From Chara braunii (Eukaryota > Streptophyta > Charophyceae > Charales > Characeae): a DNA stretch of 26,343 nt. Each line of letters opens with the position of its first letter. Positions within the stretch are counted from its first letter, which is position 1. The notes below the pieces were generated by a model, which saw nothing but the letters and a program-made list of their open reading frames with translations, was not told the origin of the DNA and did not search any database. This document shows positions 8,803-17,042 of this stretch, piece after piece. The position numbers and the translations under genes are program-made. The stretch is taken from assembly GCA_003427395.1 (NCBI GenBank), contig BFEA01000839.1:369415-395757 (forward strand), written 5' to 3'.

Positions 8803-9419
8803 AGGAAGATCAGTCTTTGTTATTTTTTTGATTAATAGCCTTGGAGTGACAATATAAAAAGTTCTTCAATCATACAGGTTGAAAAAGAAACACTTTGGGC
8901 AGACCAGCTCATCAAGTTCATGTTTTGGATTGTGTGATTTTGTTTTAAGGTATGGGGATTTTTGTTGTTTTGATTGCTAGGGACTAAGGATTGTTTTCAC
9001 GCTTCGGTTGAGACTGTCCTAGTCGAATGACGTACGCATCATACTTGGGAGATCAGCTCCCCAGGGAACGATCGGCGTTCGGGTCCATTCGGCGTTTAGC
9101 CAAACATTTCCTATACTGCAGTGAGACGAGCAAACGCCCTCGACTGATCTACCTCTGCGATTGCATTTAAAAGCCTTCGCACGTGGGTCAGTAGCTCGGT
9201 AGGGATACGCCCCTAAGGGTGGTGACTGCCCCTTAGGGATGCAAGCTTATGCCCCGTGGGAATCTGTCCTGTCTTAGGGGATCGTGGGATGTACAGCTAG
9301 CGCACCCGGCTAGAGCGGCGAAGGAGCGATGCAACCGCGTCCGTCTCGGCGGTTCGCGAAAATGTTATGCGTCGTTCCGGAGTTGTCTCTTGAGATTATG
9401 TTTAAGGTAAACTTCTGCG
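8803..9419. other. Region without a gene, containing one 9-bp hairpin
   Basis: The clearest item is the inverted repeat 9211-9219/9230-9238 (CCCTAAGGG, 10-nt loop). Smaller stems lie near 9047-9061 and 9066-9080. A TATA-like ATTTAAAAG near 9165 has no gene after it that I recognise. Confidence 0.5.
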
Positions 9420-9931
9420 TGACATGGCCGGGAGGACCCTCGTTTTCGTGCGAGGGCCGATGCGCTCGACAACGCTATCCTGACAGCTTCTTCTTCTTTC
9501 ACGACCTTCTCTTCCTCTTCTTTCTTAGCTTTAGCCTCTGCTGCTTGTTTTCCCTCCTCGGCTTCCTTTTGCTGGTCCAGGATCTATTTGGCCATCTTTC
9601 CCACTGAACTCAGCGAATCTTAAAGCTCTCTCATTAGCGAGAGAGTACCACCGCTTCCTCCATACCTCCCTTGCAGTCAGGGACATTGACTTTTATAATG
9701 ACCGAATTCCCCACACTCCTAGCATTTAACTTGTCTTTGCGCGTCACTTCTCCTCTTTTGGTCGTCAGCCGAGTATCCACGTCGATCGTCATATCTTCGC
9801 TCACAATCTCTTCCTCTTTCTCTCCTATCTTCCCCATTGTCCCATCCTCCATTCTCATACCCCTTGTACCGTTCATGCTTCCCCCATGACTCACATCCTT
9901 CTGCTCCCCATGTCTTGGTTCGGTCAGTCAA
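9420..9931 (-). pseudogene. Zinc-knuckle plus coiled-coil protein remnant (retroelement gag/PLE N-terminus type)
   Basis: One minus frame carries the whole protein through four stops (TAG 9719-9721, TGA 9677-9679, TAA 9620-9622, TAG 9584-9586). Residues 1-70 are Arg/Asp/Glu/Gly-rich (for example WDNGEDRRERGRD). Then comes a CCHC knuckle at 9683-9724 (C-x2-C-x4-H-x4-C, ending HYKSQC), a Gly-rich turn, and an acidic/basic coil (KEAEEGKQAAEAKAKKEEEE) down to about 9487. CCHC knuckles bind nucleic acid in retroelement proteins. From memory, proteins of this shape sit at the N-terminus of long retroelement polyproteins in charophytes. No RT follows directly, so this is a fragment. Confidence 0.6.
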
Positions 9932-10545
9932 CAGTCGTCGTTGACACTACGTTCGCCAACCTTCGCTTGTTCCGATTACTTGTCGTTCACCCAAACACAC
10001 GAGGAAACTCCTTCCTCCTTCCTGTAGCATAACTTGTGAAGTCGCCTTGATTATGGTAACCAGGTCTTCGCTAACACCAAATTCCGAGTAACATCCCTCG
10101 ACAGGTTATAACGCTCAATCACAGGTAAAGTGAGCACGGTGTAGCACATAACAGCAACATGCAGCGAAGTTGTCCACACTCATGAACATAGTGAAAGAAT
10201 GAAACCCTTTAGTCAACATCAAAACGTGAAGGCAGGTACTTTGAAAATGTCGAAAAACAATCGCGTGAGTACCGTGGCACTTAAAGTACACAAACGCGCG
10301 AGGAACGCAGAAACGCCCTACACACGCACGCCTACAGCTCGACGTCTGAGAAGAGGTCGTATTCTTACTGGCCAAACTATTAGTAGCCTTAGGTCCTGCC
10401 TATGATTCAAATCGTATCCTAGGAAGTGTCAGTATCACCAAATAGGCGCTGAACCGAAATCTAAAAAAAGAAAAAATCAAAAGCAATGAAAAACAAAAAA
10501 CAAAAGCCACGAAAAGATGGAAAAAAAAATATATATATATAAAAA
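9932..10545. other. Region with no recognisable gene
   Basis: Short frames on both strands lack motifs. An AT-rich stretch with (AT)n lies at about 10529-10540. Confidence 0.5.
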
Positions 10546-10623
10546 CTGAGATCCCTCGATCGAACCTCGCAGATCACTGGCCTGTTCGAAGAGCCTCTCT
10601 GAGGTCCCTCGATCGGGCCTCAC
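10546..10623 (+). repeat. Short direct repeat, two copies 53 bp apart
   Basis: Copies begin at 10546 and 10599 with the shared core CTGAG(A/G)TCCCTCGATCG followed by (A/G)(A/G)CCTC. Each copy is about 25 bp. The function is unknown. Confidence 0.75.
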
Positions 10624-10657
10624 GCACCATGAGGCAAATCGAAAGTGACTCTTCTAG

Positions 10658-11080
10658 CTACTTGAGCCCAAGCAAGGCACGCTGACGGACAAATTTCCAA
10701 AGTGTCATATCGAAAACCGTTCCAGGAAAAAGCTGCTTCCTCAGTTTGCGCTTCAGCGAGAGCAGCCCTTTCTCTGCAAGCGCAGTGGACGTTGTACATT
10801 CCTTAATTTTGTGAAACATTCCGTTAATCAACGTTCTTTTCTGCTTTATGCAGGTGTACGATGAAAAATCCTGGAAGCATCGGTAATTCAACTTATCGCT
10901 ACTGTCCCAAATCTCATTGAAGTTCTTCACCCTGTACCAAGTGGAAACTTCACCGGATTTAATCTTAACTCGACAACCCAGGAAGCTCCGTTCGTTCTGT
11001 TCGTCATCCATTCTCTTCAAAGTCAGCTTCAGATCATAAGCCCTCTCGAAATCCGGCGTGAGCTACATTGTAACCAAGGG
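10658..11080 (-). pseudogene. C-terminal RT (thumb-side) fragment resembling PLE
   Basis: A 120-codon frame (11020-10658) whose similarity extends upstream to about 11065 in frame. It carries RSFLGCRVKIKSGEVSTWYR, which matches the RT block just after motif C in PLEs (FL-x-x-x-V, a G-x-x-S/T turn, then W/Y-R-K). A region with LNYRCF, the QKRTLINGMFHKIKE helix and a basic tail follow, as in the PLE thumb. No motif A, B or C is seen upstream; a TAG near 11051 and proline-rich sequence are there instead. It could be the missing 3' part of a PLE like that at 730-3845, but it is a separate insertion or remnant. Confidence 0.5.
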
Positions 11081-11571
11081 GAGCATGAAACCAATGGTGT
11101 GTACAAAGGAACACTGGGCCCGGTTTTCGGCAGATGCTGAGGATGTCTGAAGGTTGTGAGAATGTTGTCGCCGTTGTTCTCCAGTTGATTATTCACAACT
11201 TTGGCAGGCACATTGCTTGCCTTGGCTGGGCACGTACCAGGGAGGGTGGAGGGAGTTGGTGGGAGAGAATGTGGGGGGAAAGGTGTAGGAGGTGGTACGC
11301 CCATTGGAAGTGGAGGGGGTTTTGGTGGGGTGACAGGCAGAGACCCAGTCGGGATTGAGGGGGGGCAGGGGGGACTGCACGAGGCTGGGAGGCGTAGGGG
11401 GCATTTCGGGGGGGGGGGTGTTGACGGCAGTCGAGGGGTCCAGGGCGGGGAGGGAGAGGAAGCGGAAGAGGGCACAGCAGGCGGTGCCTGGGAGGGTTGC
11501 CCGTTAGTCGAATGGAGGTCAGTCTGTGTCATGGCCGGTTGTCCCGACAACGGGGTGTGGAAACAATCCAT
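11029..11571 (-). pseudogene. Proline-rich frame, probable extension of the LINE-A C-terminus
   Basis: A 180-codon minus frame, about a third Pro, with many PP and SP runs; its antisense is the Gly-rich plus frame 11201-11614. In the same frame upstream of the first Met a TAG (about 11610) is preceded by DRWLDPHCQLAEVYENGKVQ, so the frame once continued from LINE-A sequence to its right. No domain is visible. It may be a disordered tail, or chance openness of a C/G-skewed stretch. Confidence 0.35.
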
Positions 11572-11980
11572 TGTCCTACAGGTCCACGTGTTGTCCTCTG
11601 TCGCCCACCGCTAGTTCTTGTACTGTACTTTACCGTTTTCGTAGACTTCTGCTAGCTGACAATGGGGGTCTAGCCATCGGTCTCTAAAGGACTTGATGGC
11701 CTATTCTCTCGCCTCCCTATCGGGCATGATGGCCATATCCTCAGTCAACTTATGACTGGCTTTCATTGATGTTTTCCCTGAGCACTTCCACTATGTCTTT
11801 TTTTGCCTGGTGAAATCCAAAGGCGTTATCTTGTCTTTCTGTTGAGCACCTCATCCTCCATAAGCACAACCAGTCTCATGTGCTTGAAGAGGTTATGTTG
11901 GAACAGTGCCTAGGATGATGGAAAGGTAATCTGTTGTCCCAACAGGATAAGTCTGACATCCCAGTGGAACACTGTGCCTA

Positions 11981-12432
11981 TTAGTGCGTGGCAAAGGATC
12001 CTATCACTGTCATATACGTTTGGCCATCAAGCCTGCTAACAGACAGTGTTCCAGGTCTGCCCGACTGCATTGTGCATTGTCTCCACAGTGGGCGCAGATG
12101 GGGGACAACACGCCCTCTTGTTCCAGGGTGGAGCGGGAGGTCACCCAATCTGGAGTTGGAAGGAAGTGGTGAAGTATTTGCCACTGCAAGGCCCTATGAG
12201 ATGTGGGCATTATGTGTGCGCATGTTTCCAAGGGGATGTAGCGCAGGGTGGAGTCACTCATCGTCGTCATCGGGGATTCCCTTTTCCATCGATTATGTGC
12301 GATCGGTGTGGAAGTTTGAGAGGATGTGCTTGCTTGTACCCATTTTTTACCGTGTATTGCCAAACTGGGATGGGGTTGCAGGCCTTGCGGTCGCTCCATT
12401 CCCACTTGTCCGGGTCGAAGGGGAGGGCACAA
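11981..12432 (-). pseudogene. LINE-A C-terminal Cys/His (zf-RVT-like) region
   Basis: Two overlapping minus frames (12432-12010 and 12184-11981) carry the decayed region between them. The diagnostic part is LPTPDWVTSRSTLEQEGVLS followed by PICAHCGDNAQCSRADLEHC: W, a helix, then C-x2-C and H-x-x-C as in the zf-RVT region at the end of plant-type LINE ORF2. LINE-B has the matching block LPTNDWVIDHAQLEQKG with TIEHISLQC. Further upstream (12600-12440) the frame is broken but still LINE-like. Confidence 0.65.
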
Positions 12433-12787
12433 ACTGGAAGGTCATTTCGTAGGCAAAGTAGCCCTTATCTTCAGATCCCACCACCCTAATTTATGTGAGT
12501 TCTTCCACCAGCTTCATGCAGTCGTGGTGTGAGTCCTTTCTGAGTGTTGTCCACCTCGCCCTTGGCACATTTGGTTTGAAGGCCTGCAATCGAGCTTCAT
12601 CACCGGTTATATGGCTTATCCTGTAGATTGTCATAGGGATGGGGTTGCGCCTGTTGTGCGTGGCCTACCGTCTTCACCCTAAAATAACACCCGGGCGTTA
12701 TATTCAACTTTCCCTAAAAAGATGAGATTTTCGTTTCTACTCACTGTTTTTCAAATAGAGCGCCCCTAAAAATAGAACGCTCAAGCG

Positions 12788-12821
12788 GCTCGGGCGTTAT
12801 ATTCGAATATAACGCCCGAGC
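12788..12821. repeat. Perfect 34-bp palindrome of TIR-like sequence
   Basis: GCTCGGGCGTTATATTC followed at once by its exact reverse complement. It equals two subterminal TIR segments joined head to head, as left by an inverted nested copy or a hairpin-mediated rearrangement. Confidence 0.95.
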
Positions 12822-13070
12822 ATTATATTTGAATGTTTCATGGGCAGTGTGTCTTGAAGAGGTCGACTCAGGTAGTATACATGGGTTTTAAAGGGCGGGG
12901 AAAGGGGTATACATAGGTTTTGAAGAGGGTTGAATGGGCTTTTGACTTCCAAGCAGTATATTTTGATTTTTTTTCCCCCCCAAAAATTATAAGAATTTTT
13001 ATTTTTTTTTAACACTTAATTTTTTTTATTTTATTTTTTTTGAAAGCCAGGGAACCAGGTCCGGCGTCCC

Positions 13071-13583
13071 TTACAAAATGTTTTGATTTTTGTTTTTCGG
13101 AATTATAGGGCCTCACCAAAGTTACCACAAATTTACTGAATATAACGTTCGGGCATTTTCTCACTGAGGAAACAATCAATGCCCTGTGATTATCCTATAT
13201 TCGTATTATGCAGGGAAGCTGTCTCCAGGGGATCAGTGCTTGAGGCTCTTTGAACCCTAATGGGAAGAGTCGTGTGGTTAAATGTTGTAATCAAATTCAT
13301 AATTGGAGCCTTGGGCACTGGTCCATTTAAAAATAAAAAATAAAAAAAATGAACATATGCAGTGCCATGCCCGGGCGTTGTTTTTGGGTGAAAACAATAG
13401 TCAAGGGACTCAAGGCTGCTACATGTCGGTCCGTCTTTAAGAAGTGACCCTCAGCCTAAGGTTGGTCGCATTGCAATCCGAGACAACATATGTTTTTTAC
13501 AAAATGTTTTGATTTTATTTTCTTTTGGAGTTTTTGGGCCTCACCGAAGTTACCACAACTTTACAGAATATAAGTTATATAAC
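13071..13583 (+). repeat. Internal direct duplication in the TIR transposon
   Basis: 13071-13150 and 13497-13583 both start TTACAAAATGTTTTGATTTT and share GGGCCTCACC(A/G)AAGTTACCACAA and a TTTAC(T/A)GAATATAA end, with several substitutions and small indels. The copies are about 426 bp apart. Confidence 0.85.
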
Positions 13584-13628
13584 GTCCAAGCGTTATAAGG
13601 CGTTATATTCGTACACAACGCCCGGGCG

Positions 13629-13814
13629 TTATTTTTGGGTCGGTCCATCTTGAAGAGTGGCAGTCCATTGAGGCGGCACTATTGTTTGGAGCTTTTGTGG
13701 CTTATCCAGGCTATGCTTGATATTCCTCAGGTTGTGCCTTAGCTGTTGAGGGGACTTCCATGTACCCTCTTGGTTATCCCAAAGATCACCCACCACATAT
13801 ATGTCGTTTTTCAC
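13629..13814 (-). pseudogene. LINE-A segment with GDLWD motif, cut by a transposon
   Basis: A 61-codon frame, out of phase with the previous one, reading VVGDLWDNQEGTWKSPQQL and ending in VPPQWTATLQDGP. The same block occurs in LINE-B at 18342-18139 (KVGDLWD, WKSP), which shows that both LINEs share this C-terminal region. The reading runs into the transposon TIR at 13640, so its last residues are not LINE sequence. Confidence 0.75.
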
Positions 13815-14626
13815 CCATGTGAGCCAGTGCGAACTGGCTTATAGGGAGAACTGTTTGTATGAATCATCATGCACTTAGGGGTTTTGAACAATGGTTGCCT
13901 CCATATCTTGTGCCACCGAAGGGGGGGCGGTTTCTTTGTTGGCCCCATCAGTCTCCACAGGTGCAGTATATAGGTCCAGAGGGGGTCGTGTTTGAGGTCC
14001 CATCTGACATTATTTATGGTCGACCCATCCCTCCTGTGGCGTAGTGGCCCTGACACCGACCAGTCTGGGTTTGTTAGCCATTGCAGAGGGTGGACCGGGT
14101 GGTTTGGTTGGGAGCAAGGAGTGAAATGTGACAATTGTATACCCACGAGGTCCTGCCACGACACATCATTGGCTAGCAAAAGGCATATGATAACTTGAAA
14201 TATGATAGCATTGACCTCGTCCCCCGGGTCCAAGATTCCTTGCCCACCCACCCTTTTTGGTTGGGTTATGTAGTTCCACGCCACCCTTTTGATGCATTTT
14301 GTCATCTCATGATCATTTCTCCACAGGTAGGCGGACAGCGTTGTGCGTAGGTGGGGTACTTGACCTTTCGAGATTTCCCAAAACAAAGTTTTATACCAAA
14401 TTGTGGCCAGAATGACATTATTGATTGCAAACATTCGTCCCACCAATGATGTATGGAAGTCGTCCCATTTGGCAAACCTTTGCAGGGCAGTTTGCACCAG
14501 CGCTTGACCATGGTTAGCAGGGGGGGTCACTGCTGTCACGCGGATTCCGAGAACTCTGATTGCTTCTTCTTTCGGTTTCCAACTAACAGGTGGGTCGTCC
14601 GGGGGCTGTACACCATGAGGGGTCAT
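13811..14626 (-). pseudogene. LINE-A RT thumb and connection region
   Basis: A 271-codon open frame. Landmarks: IRVLGIRVTAVTPPANHGQA near residues 23-42, then LQRFAKWDDFHTSLVGRMFA and INNVILATIWYKTLFW (RT C-terminal helices of plant and algal LINEs), KRVAWNYITQPKRVGGQGIL at about 114-133 (the conserved GG-x-G-I/L motif), and several Trp-rich segments. The frame ends at 13811, where a shift moves the reading into the 13629-13814 frame. It has no catalytic motif itself; those lie upstream at 14740-15060. Confidence 0.8.
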
Positions 14627-15060
14627 CCACCAACACTCAATTTTTGTCCCCTAATTAACCTTCATGTATGCCGCCACCGCAAAGGTTCGGATGGTGTCCG
14701 TTAGTGCGCCAAGGGAAGCTTTTGAGGCCTTGATGAGAACCCTGAGATTGTTAGCAAAAAGAGATGTGACTGGGAATGTAAATGTGTTTGGATCGCGGAA
14801 TTTGCTTGAATCATTGCTGCCAGGGCCTCCATCACAATGACAAATAAGAGGGGGGCGATCGGGTCTCATTGCGTGACCGACCGTTGTAACGAGAACGGGG
14901 GGGACAAATGACCATTAACCATACCGAAGACATGTGCATGATGGAAACCCATGCTCTGAAAGAGTCCCTGAAGTTCACTTTTTGTAGACAGTAATCCAGA
15001 AAGTCCTAGTCAACGTGGTGGTATGCTTTTTCAAAGTCTATGAAAAGAACTACTGTTTCC

Positions 15061-15086
15061 TTCTTTTTTTTTTCTTTTTTTTTTTA
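15061..15086 (-). repeat. Poly(T)/poly(A) junction at the LINE-A 5' break
   Basis: On the minus strand this is an A-rich tail directly followed by LINE-A sequence. It is either the 3' tail of a later minus-strand retroposon (15087-15300) inserted at the LINE-A break, or part of the truncation junction. Confidence 0.6.
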
Positions 15087-15321
15087 AAAGGCGCAGTGCC
15101 CAAGGGTGATAACCTGATATTACCAATAAGAAGATTGAGAACGTGGTCCTCACAGTCTACTCGGAGAGTCGGAGTGACCGAACCGAAAATGCTGATAACC
15201 GAGCTCGGCGTCCCTCATATGATGATGATGATGATAAATGATAATGATGATTCGATGAAAATTGTGAGATGATGATACTAATAATGGTGATGCCAACTTC
15301 TTTTTTTTTTTTTTTTTTTTT
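15087..15321 (-). mobile_element. Possible retroposon tail between poly(A) tracts
   Basis: Short sequence bounded by A-rich tracts on the minus strand, carrying at about 15191-15213 the motif CCGAGCTCGGCGTCCCTCAT (plus strand). Related motifs occur near 13050-13072 and 15849-15868, also next to A/T tracts. A TGA/ATG-rich microsatellite-like patch lies at 15219-15250. It may be the 3' end of a SINE or LINE, family unknown. Confidence 0.35.
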
Positions 15322-15322
15322 N
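15322..15322. other. Ambiguous base N: assembly join
   Basis: The only N in the window, at the end of a poly(T) run. Together with the adapter at 16557 and the flank duplicated on both sides, it marks a gap-filled or wrongly closed join. Confidence 0.9.
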
Positions 15323-16556
15323 AGCCTATACAGGGGATGCATGTTGCCCCCCGCCCTAATCCGTGGTGGTCAGGGAGTAGGGTGGGGCCGCAGGTGAGGG
15401 GGACCGGCTAACACAAAGACCTATATTTCTACAAGATGATAGATGAAGGGGGATAAAAAAGGGAAATCCATCTAACTAGCTGAAGTCATTCGCATTGTGG
15501 GATGCATATCTTGTGAGACGCCTGAGTTGTGGTTTACAATGGGATAGTGAACCTGGGGCCAAGCCCCACTAACCCAAATTCTCAAATGTGGACCATACAT
15601 TACTAAGATCACCTGCCAGAAACGAACAATCAGCGTAAGTGGGACTTGGCCCCTGGTTTCCAGCAGTTGTGGCTCCCACCAATAAATAGATAGGATGGTT
15701 TTCCTTAGTTTTTTTTTCTTTTAGGTTTTTTTTTTCTTAGATACTCACGAGACTCCCATTCTTTCTTTTCTTTTTTTTCTTTCTTTTTTTCTTTTTTTTG
15801 GGGGGACAAAATGCTCCAATCTATTCGTGGGGAGCAGCACGTGCTGGGAACCGGGCCCAGCGTCCCATATAAGGATACACAAGTATTAAAGCACCGGGCC
15901 GTTACCTGGCTTCGCCTAAGAAAACTCTGAGAACAACTTGCTCCAAGTACTAATCAAACAGCCTCGAACGGGCTTATGGAAAAAACAGACATCTATGGAG
16001 TACTAAATTCAAGGGGCCCTTTTGTTTTTCGAGCCTTGGCTCACAGGAGAATTCAGACCGAATAGCCCACCTGCCTTGGTGCCTTTCAGTGGCCCTAACC
16101 CTACCTCCCTCACCCCTATACCCCGATTCTACCACCCCGCTTAATATATCTTCCTGGGCTTACTGCTAGTGGTGTCTGCTCTTACCAGCACCACTAACAC
16201 TGCAGGGGGTGTTTTTTGAAAATCAAAAAAAAAAAAAAAAAAAAAAAAAGGGCATATTACTCGCACTAGCACTTTTTTACTTATTTGTGGACGGAATTGT
16301 GGACAGGTGCATACAGGTACGGCCGTAAATGTGGTCCGATACATTGACCGTTGTGCTAGTGTGAATTCACCCTAAAGAAGAAAGGAGAAAGTCCCCATGC
16401 CAGCAGTCCCAGGACGTCTACCTGGCCACACTTACCCCTTTTTTTTTCATTTTCTTTTAATGAAACTTCATAGGAAGGTGACACCTGAGAGGGTGGTAAG
16501 AGCACCCCCCTCAAGTGGTTCCGTGACTTTTTAATGGAACTATGGCCCCATCAACC
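15323..16556. other. Probably misplaced segment between the N and the adapter
   Basis: No gene seen. It contains T-rich low-complexity sequence (15709-15800), a GGGCCCAGCGTCCC motif near 15856, an A25 run (16225-16249), and an inverted repeat 16264-16272/16353-16361 (CACTAGCAC). The latter is followed by GTGAATTCACCCTA, which resembles a DNA-transposon end. Because it lies between a gap base and a mate-pair junction adapter, its position here is doubtful; it may belong kilobases away. Confidence 0.6.
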
Positions 16557-16594
16557 CTGTCTCTTATACACATCTAGATGTGTATAAGAGACAG
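16557..16594. other. Tn5 mosaic-end pair: Nextera mate-pair junction adapter (artefact)
   Basis: CTGTCTCTTATACACATCT (16557-16575) is followed directly by AGATGTGTATAAGAGACAG (16576-16594): two complete 19-bp mosaic ends head to head. This is the junction made when tagmented ends are circularised in Nextera mate-pair libraries. Translated on the minus strand it gives the familiar artefact peptide VSYTHLDVYKRQ. It is not biological. Confidence 0.97.
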
Positions 16595-16624
16595 ATGATG
16601 ATACTAATAATGGTGATGCCAACT

Positions 16625-16626
<2 letters not shown>
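16593..16626. repeat. Exact copy of 15267-15300 (duplicated flank)
   Basis: 34 identical bases beginning AGATGATGATACTAATAATG and ending CCAACTTC, each copy followed by poly(T). The second copy directly follows the adapter, so the duplication is most likely an assembly product. Confidence 0.95.
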
Positions 16627-16655
<29 letters not shown>

Positions 16656-17042
16656 GAAGAGAACACACTTTGGAAAGGTATATGGAAAAAGCCTGCCAGC
16701 ATTGACTCCTCTGGTTTCTAGAGGATTAACTAAGCAAGTTGTTGCATCGGCGTCCCTATCAGGTACGTAAGAAGAGTTTTCTGAAGAAGCACATGAGTGT
16801 AGGGCAAACGTTTCACCCCTTGACCTGGCTAGGGATTTATGAGGATCCACTGGGGGGCACCAGTGGGATCTCCTTCCGTCTCCCTACCCCTCCCTTGAAA
16901 CCACCAATCCTTTGCACTCTCGATGCCATACCCAAATGCCTTCCTGCTACTACAAGCAACCCTGCCAGACTAGATCAGGTCGCTAGACTGAAGCCGAATT
17001 TGAGTAATGATTAGGAACCTGTTCAGGCGCAAAAATCGTTTA
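16627..17042 (-). other. LINE-B 3' UTR and poly(A) tail
   Basis: About 387 nt of non-coding sequence, then a 29-nt run of A on the minus strand (T at 16627-16655). Immediately beyond lies the presumed target DNA, which is the same sequence found at 15267-15300. Confidence 0.65.

Larger units (their letters stand above)
12676..13640. mobile_element. Non-autonomous TIR transposon (MITE-like) inside LINE-A
   Basis: 24-bp terminal inverted repeats: left 12676-12699 and right 13617-13640, pattern ACCC(T/A)AAAATAAC(A/G)CCCGGGCGTT, two mismatches. It is 965 bp long, AT-rich inside, and codes for nothing recognisable. It splits the LINE-A reading after GDLWD...LQDGP. The motif CGGGCGTTATATTC recurs inside (12788-12821 as a palindrome, near 13141, 13369 and 13580-13625), so nested or rearranged copies are likely. 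I could not define a target-site duplication (left flank GTCTTC, right flank CGGTCC), so the superfamily is unknown. Confidence 0.72.
11590..15062 (-). mobile_element. LINE-A: 5'-truncated non-LTR retrotransposon
   Basis: On the minus strand from 15062 the copy begins inside the RT at motif A, LFIDFEKAYHHVD (about 15000-15045). It continues through motif B (DPIAPLLFVIVMEAL, about 14825-14870), a broken motif C (LFANNL, about 14740-14760), the thumb and connection (14626-13629) and a Cys/His region (about 12010-12184), then degenerate sequence to about 11590. Endonuclease and ORF1 are absent: 5' truncation, usual for LINEs. The break at 15062 abuts a poly(A) run of another minus-strand insertion. 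A 965-bp DNA transposon interrupts it. Stops, frameshifts and the loss of the catalytic Asp pair make it dead. It is diverged from LINE-B but of the same kind. Confidence 0.82.

Noticed and set aside
9036-9110. 5S rRNA resemblance (GCATCATACTTGGGAG)
   Set aside because: Only the first few bases resemble plant 5S; the remainder and the internal control regions do not match.
9191-9260. tRNA-like A-box TAGCTCGGTAGG
   Set aside because: No B-box (GGTTCRANNCC), no cloverleaf stems at the right spacing; the main structure here is the CCCTAAGGG hairpin.
10540-10600. Minus-strand B-box-like GAGGTTCGATCGAGG
   Set aside because: No A-box or acceptor stem at tRNA distance; it belongs to a short direct repeat.
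11201-11614. 137-codon Gly-rich plus frame
   Set aside because: Antisense of the proline-rich minus frame; low complexity and no motif. The minus frame joins LINE-like sequence, so that strand is preferred.
16551-16850. Minus-strand 99-codon frame
   Set aside because: It crosses poly(T) and the Tn5 adapter, and its end VSYTHLDVYKRQ is the known adapter translation.
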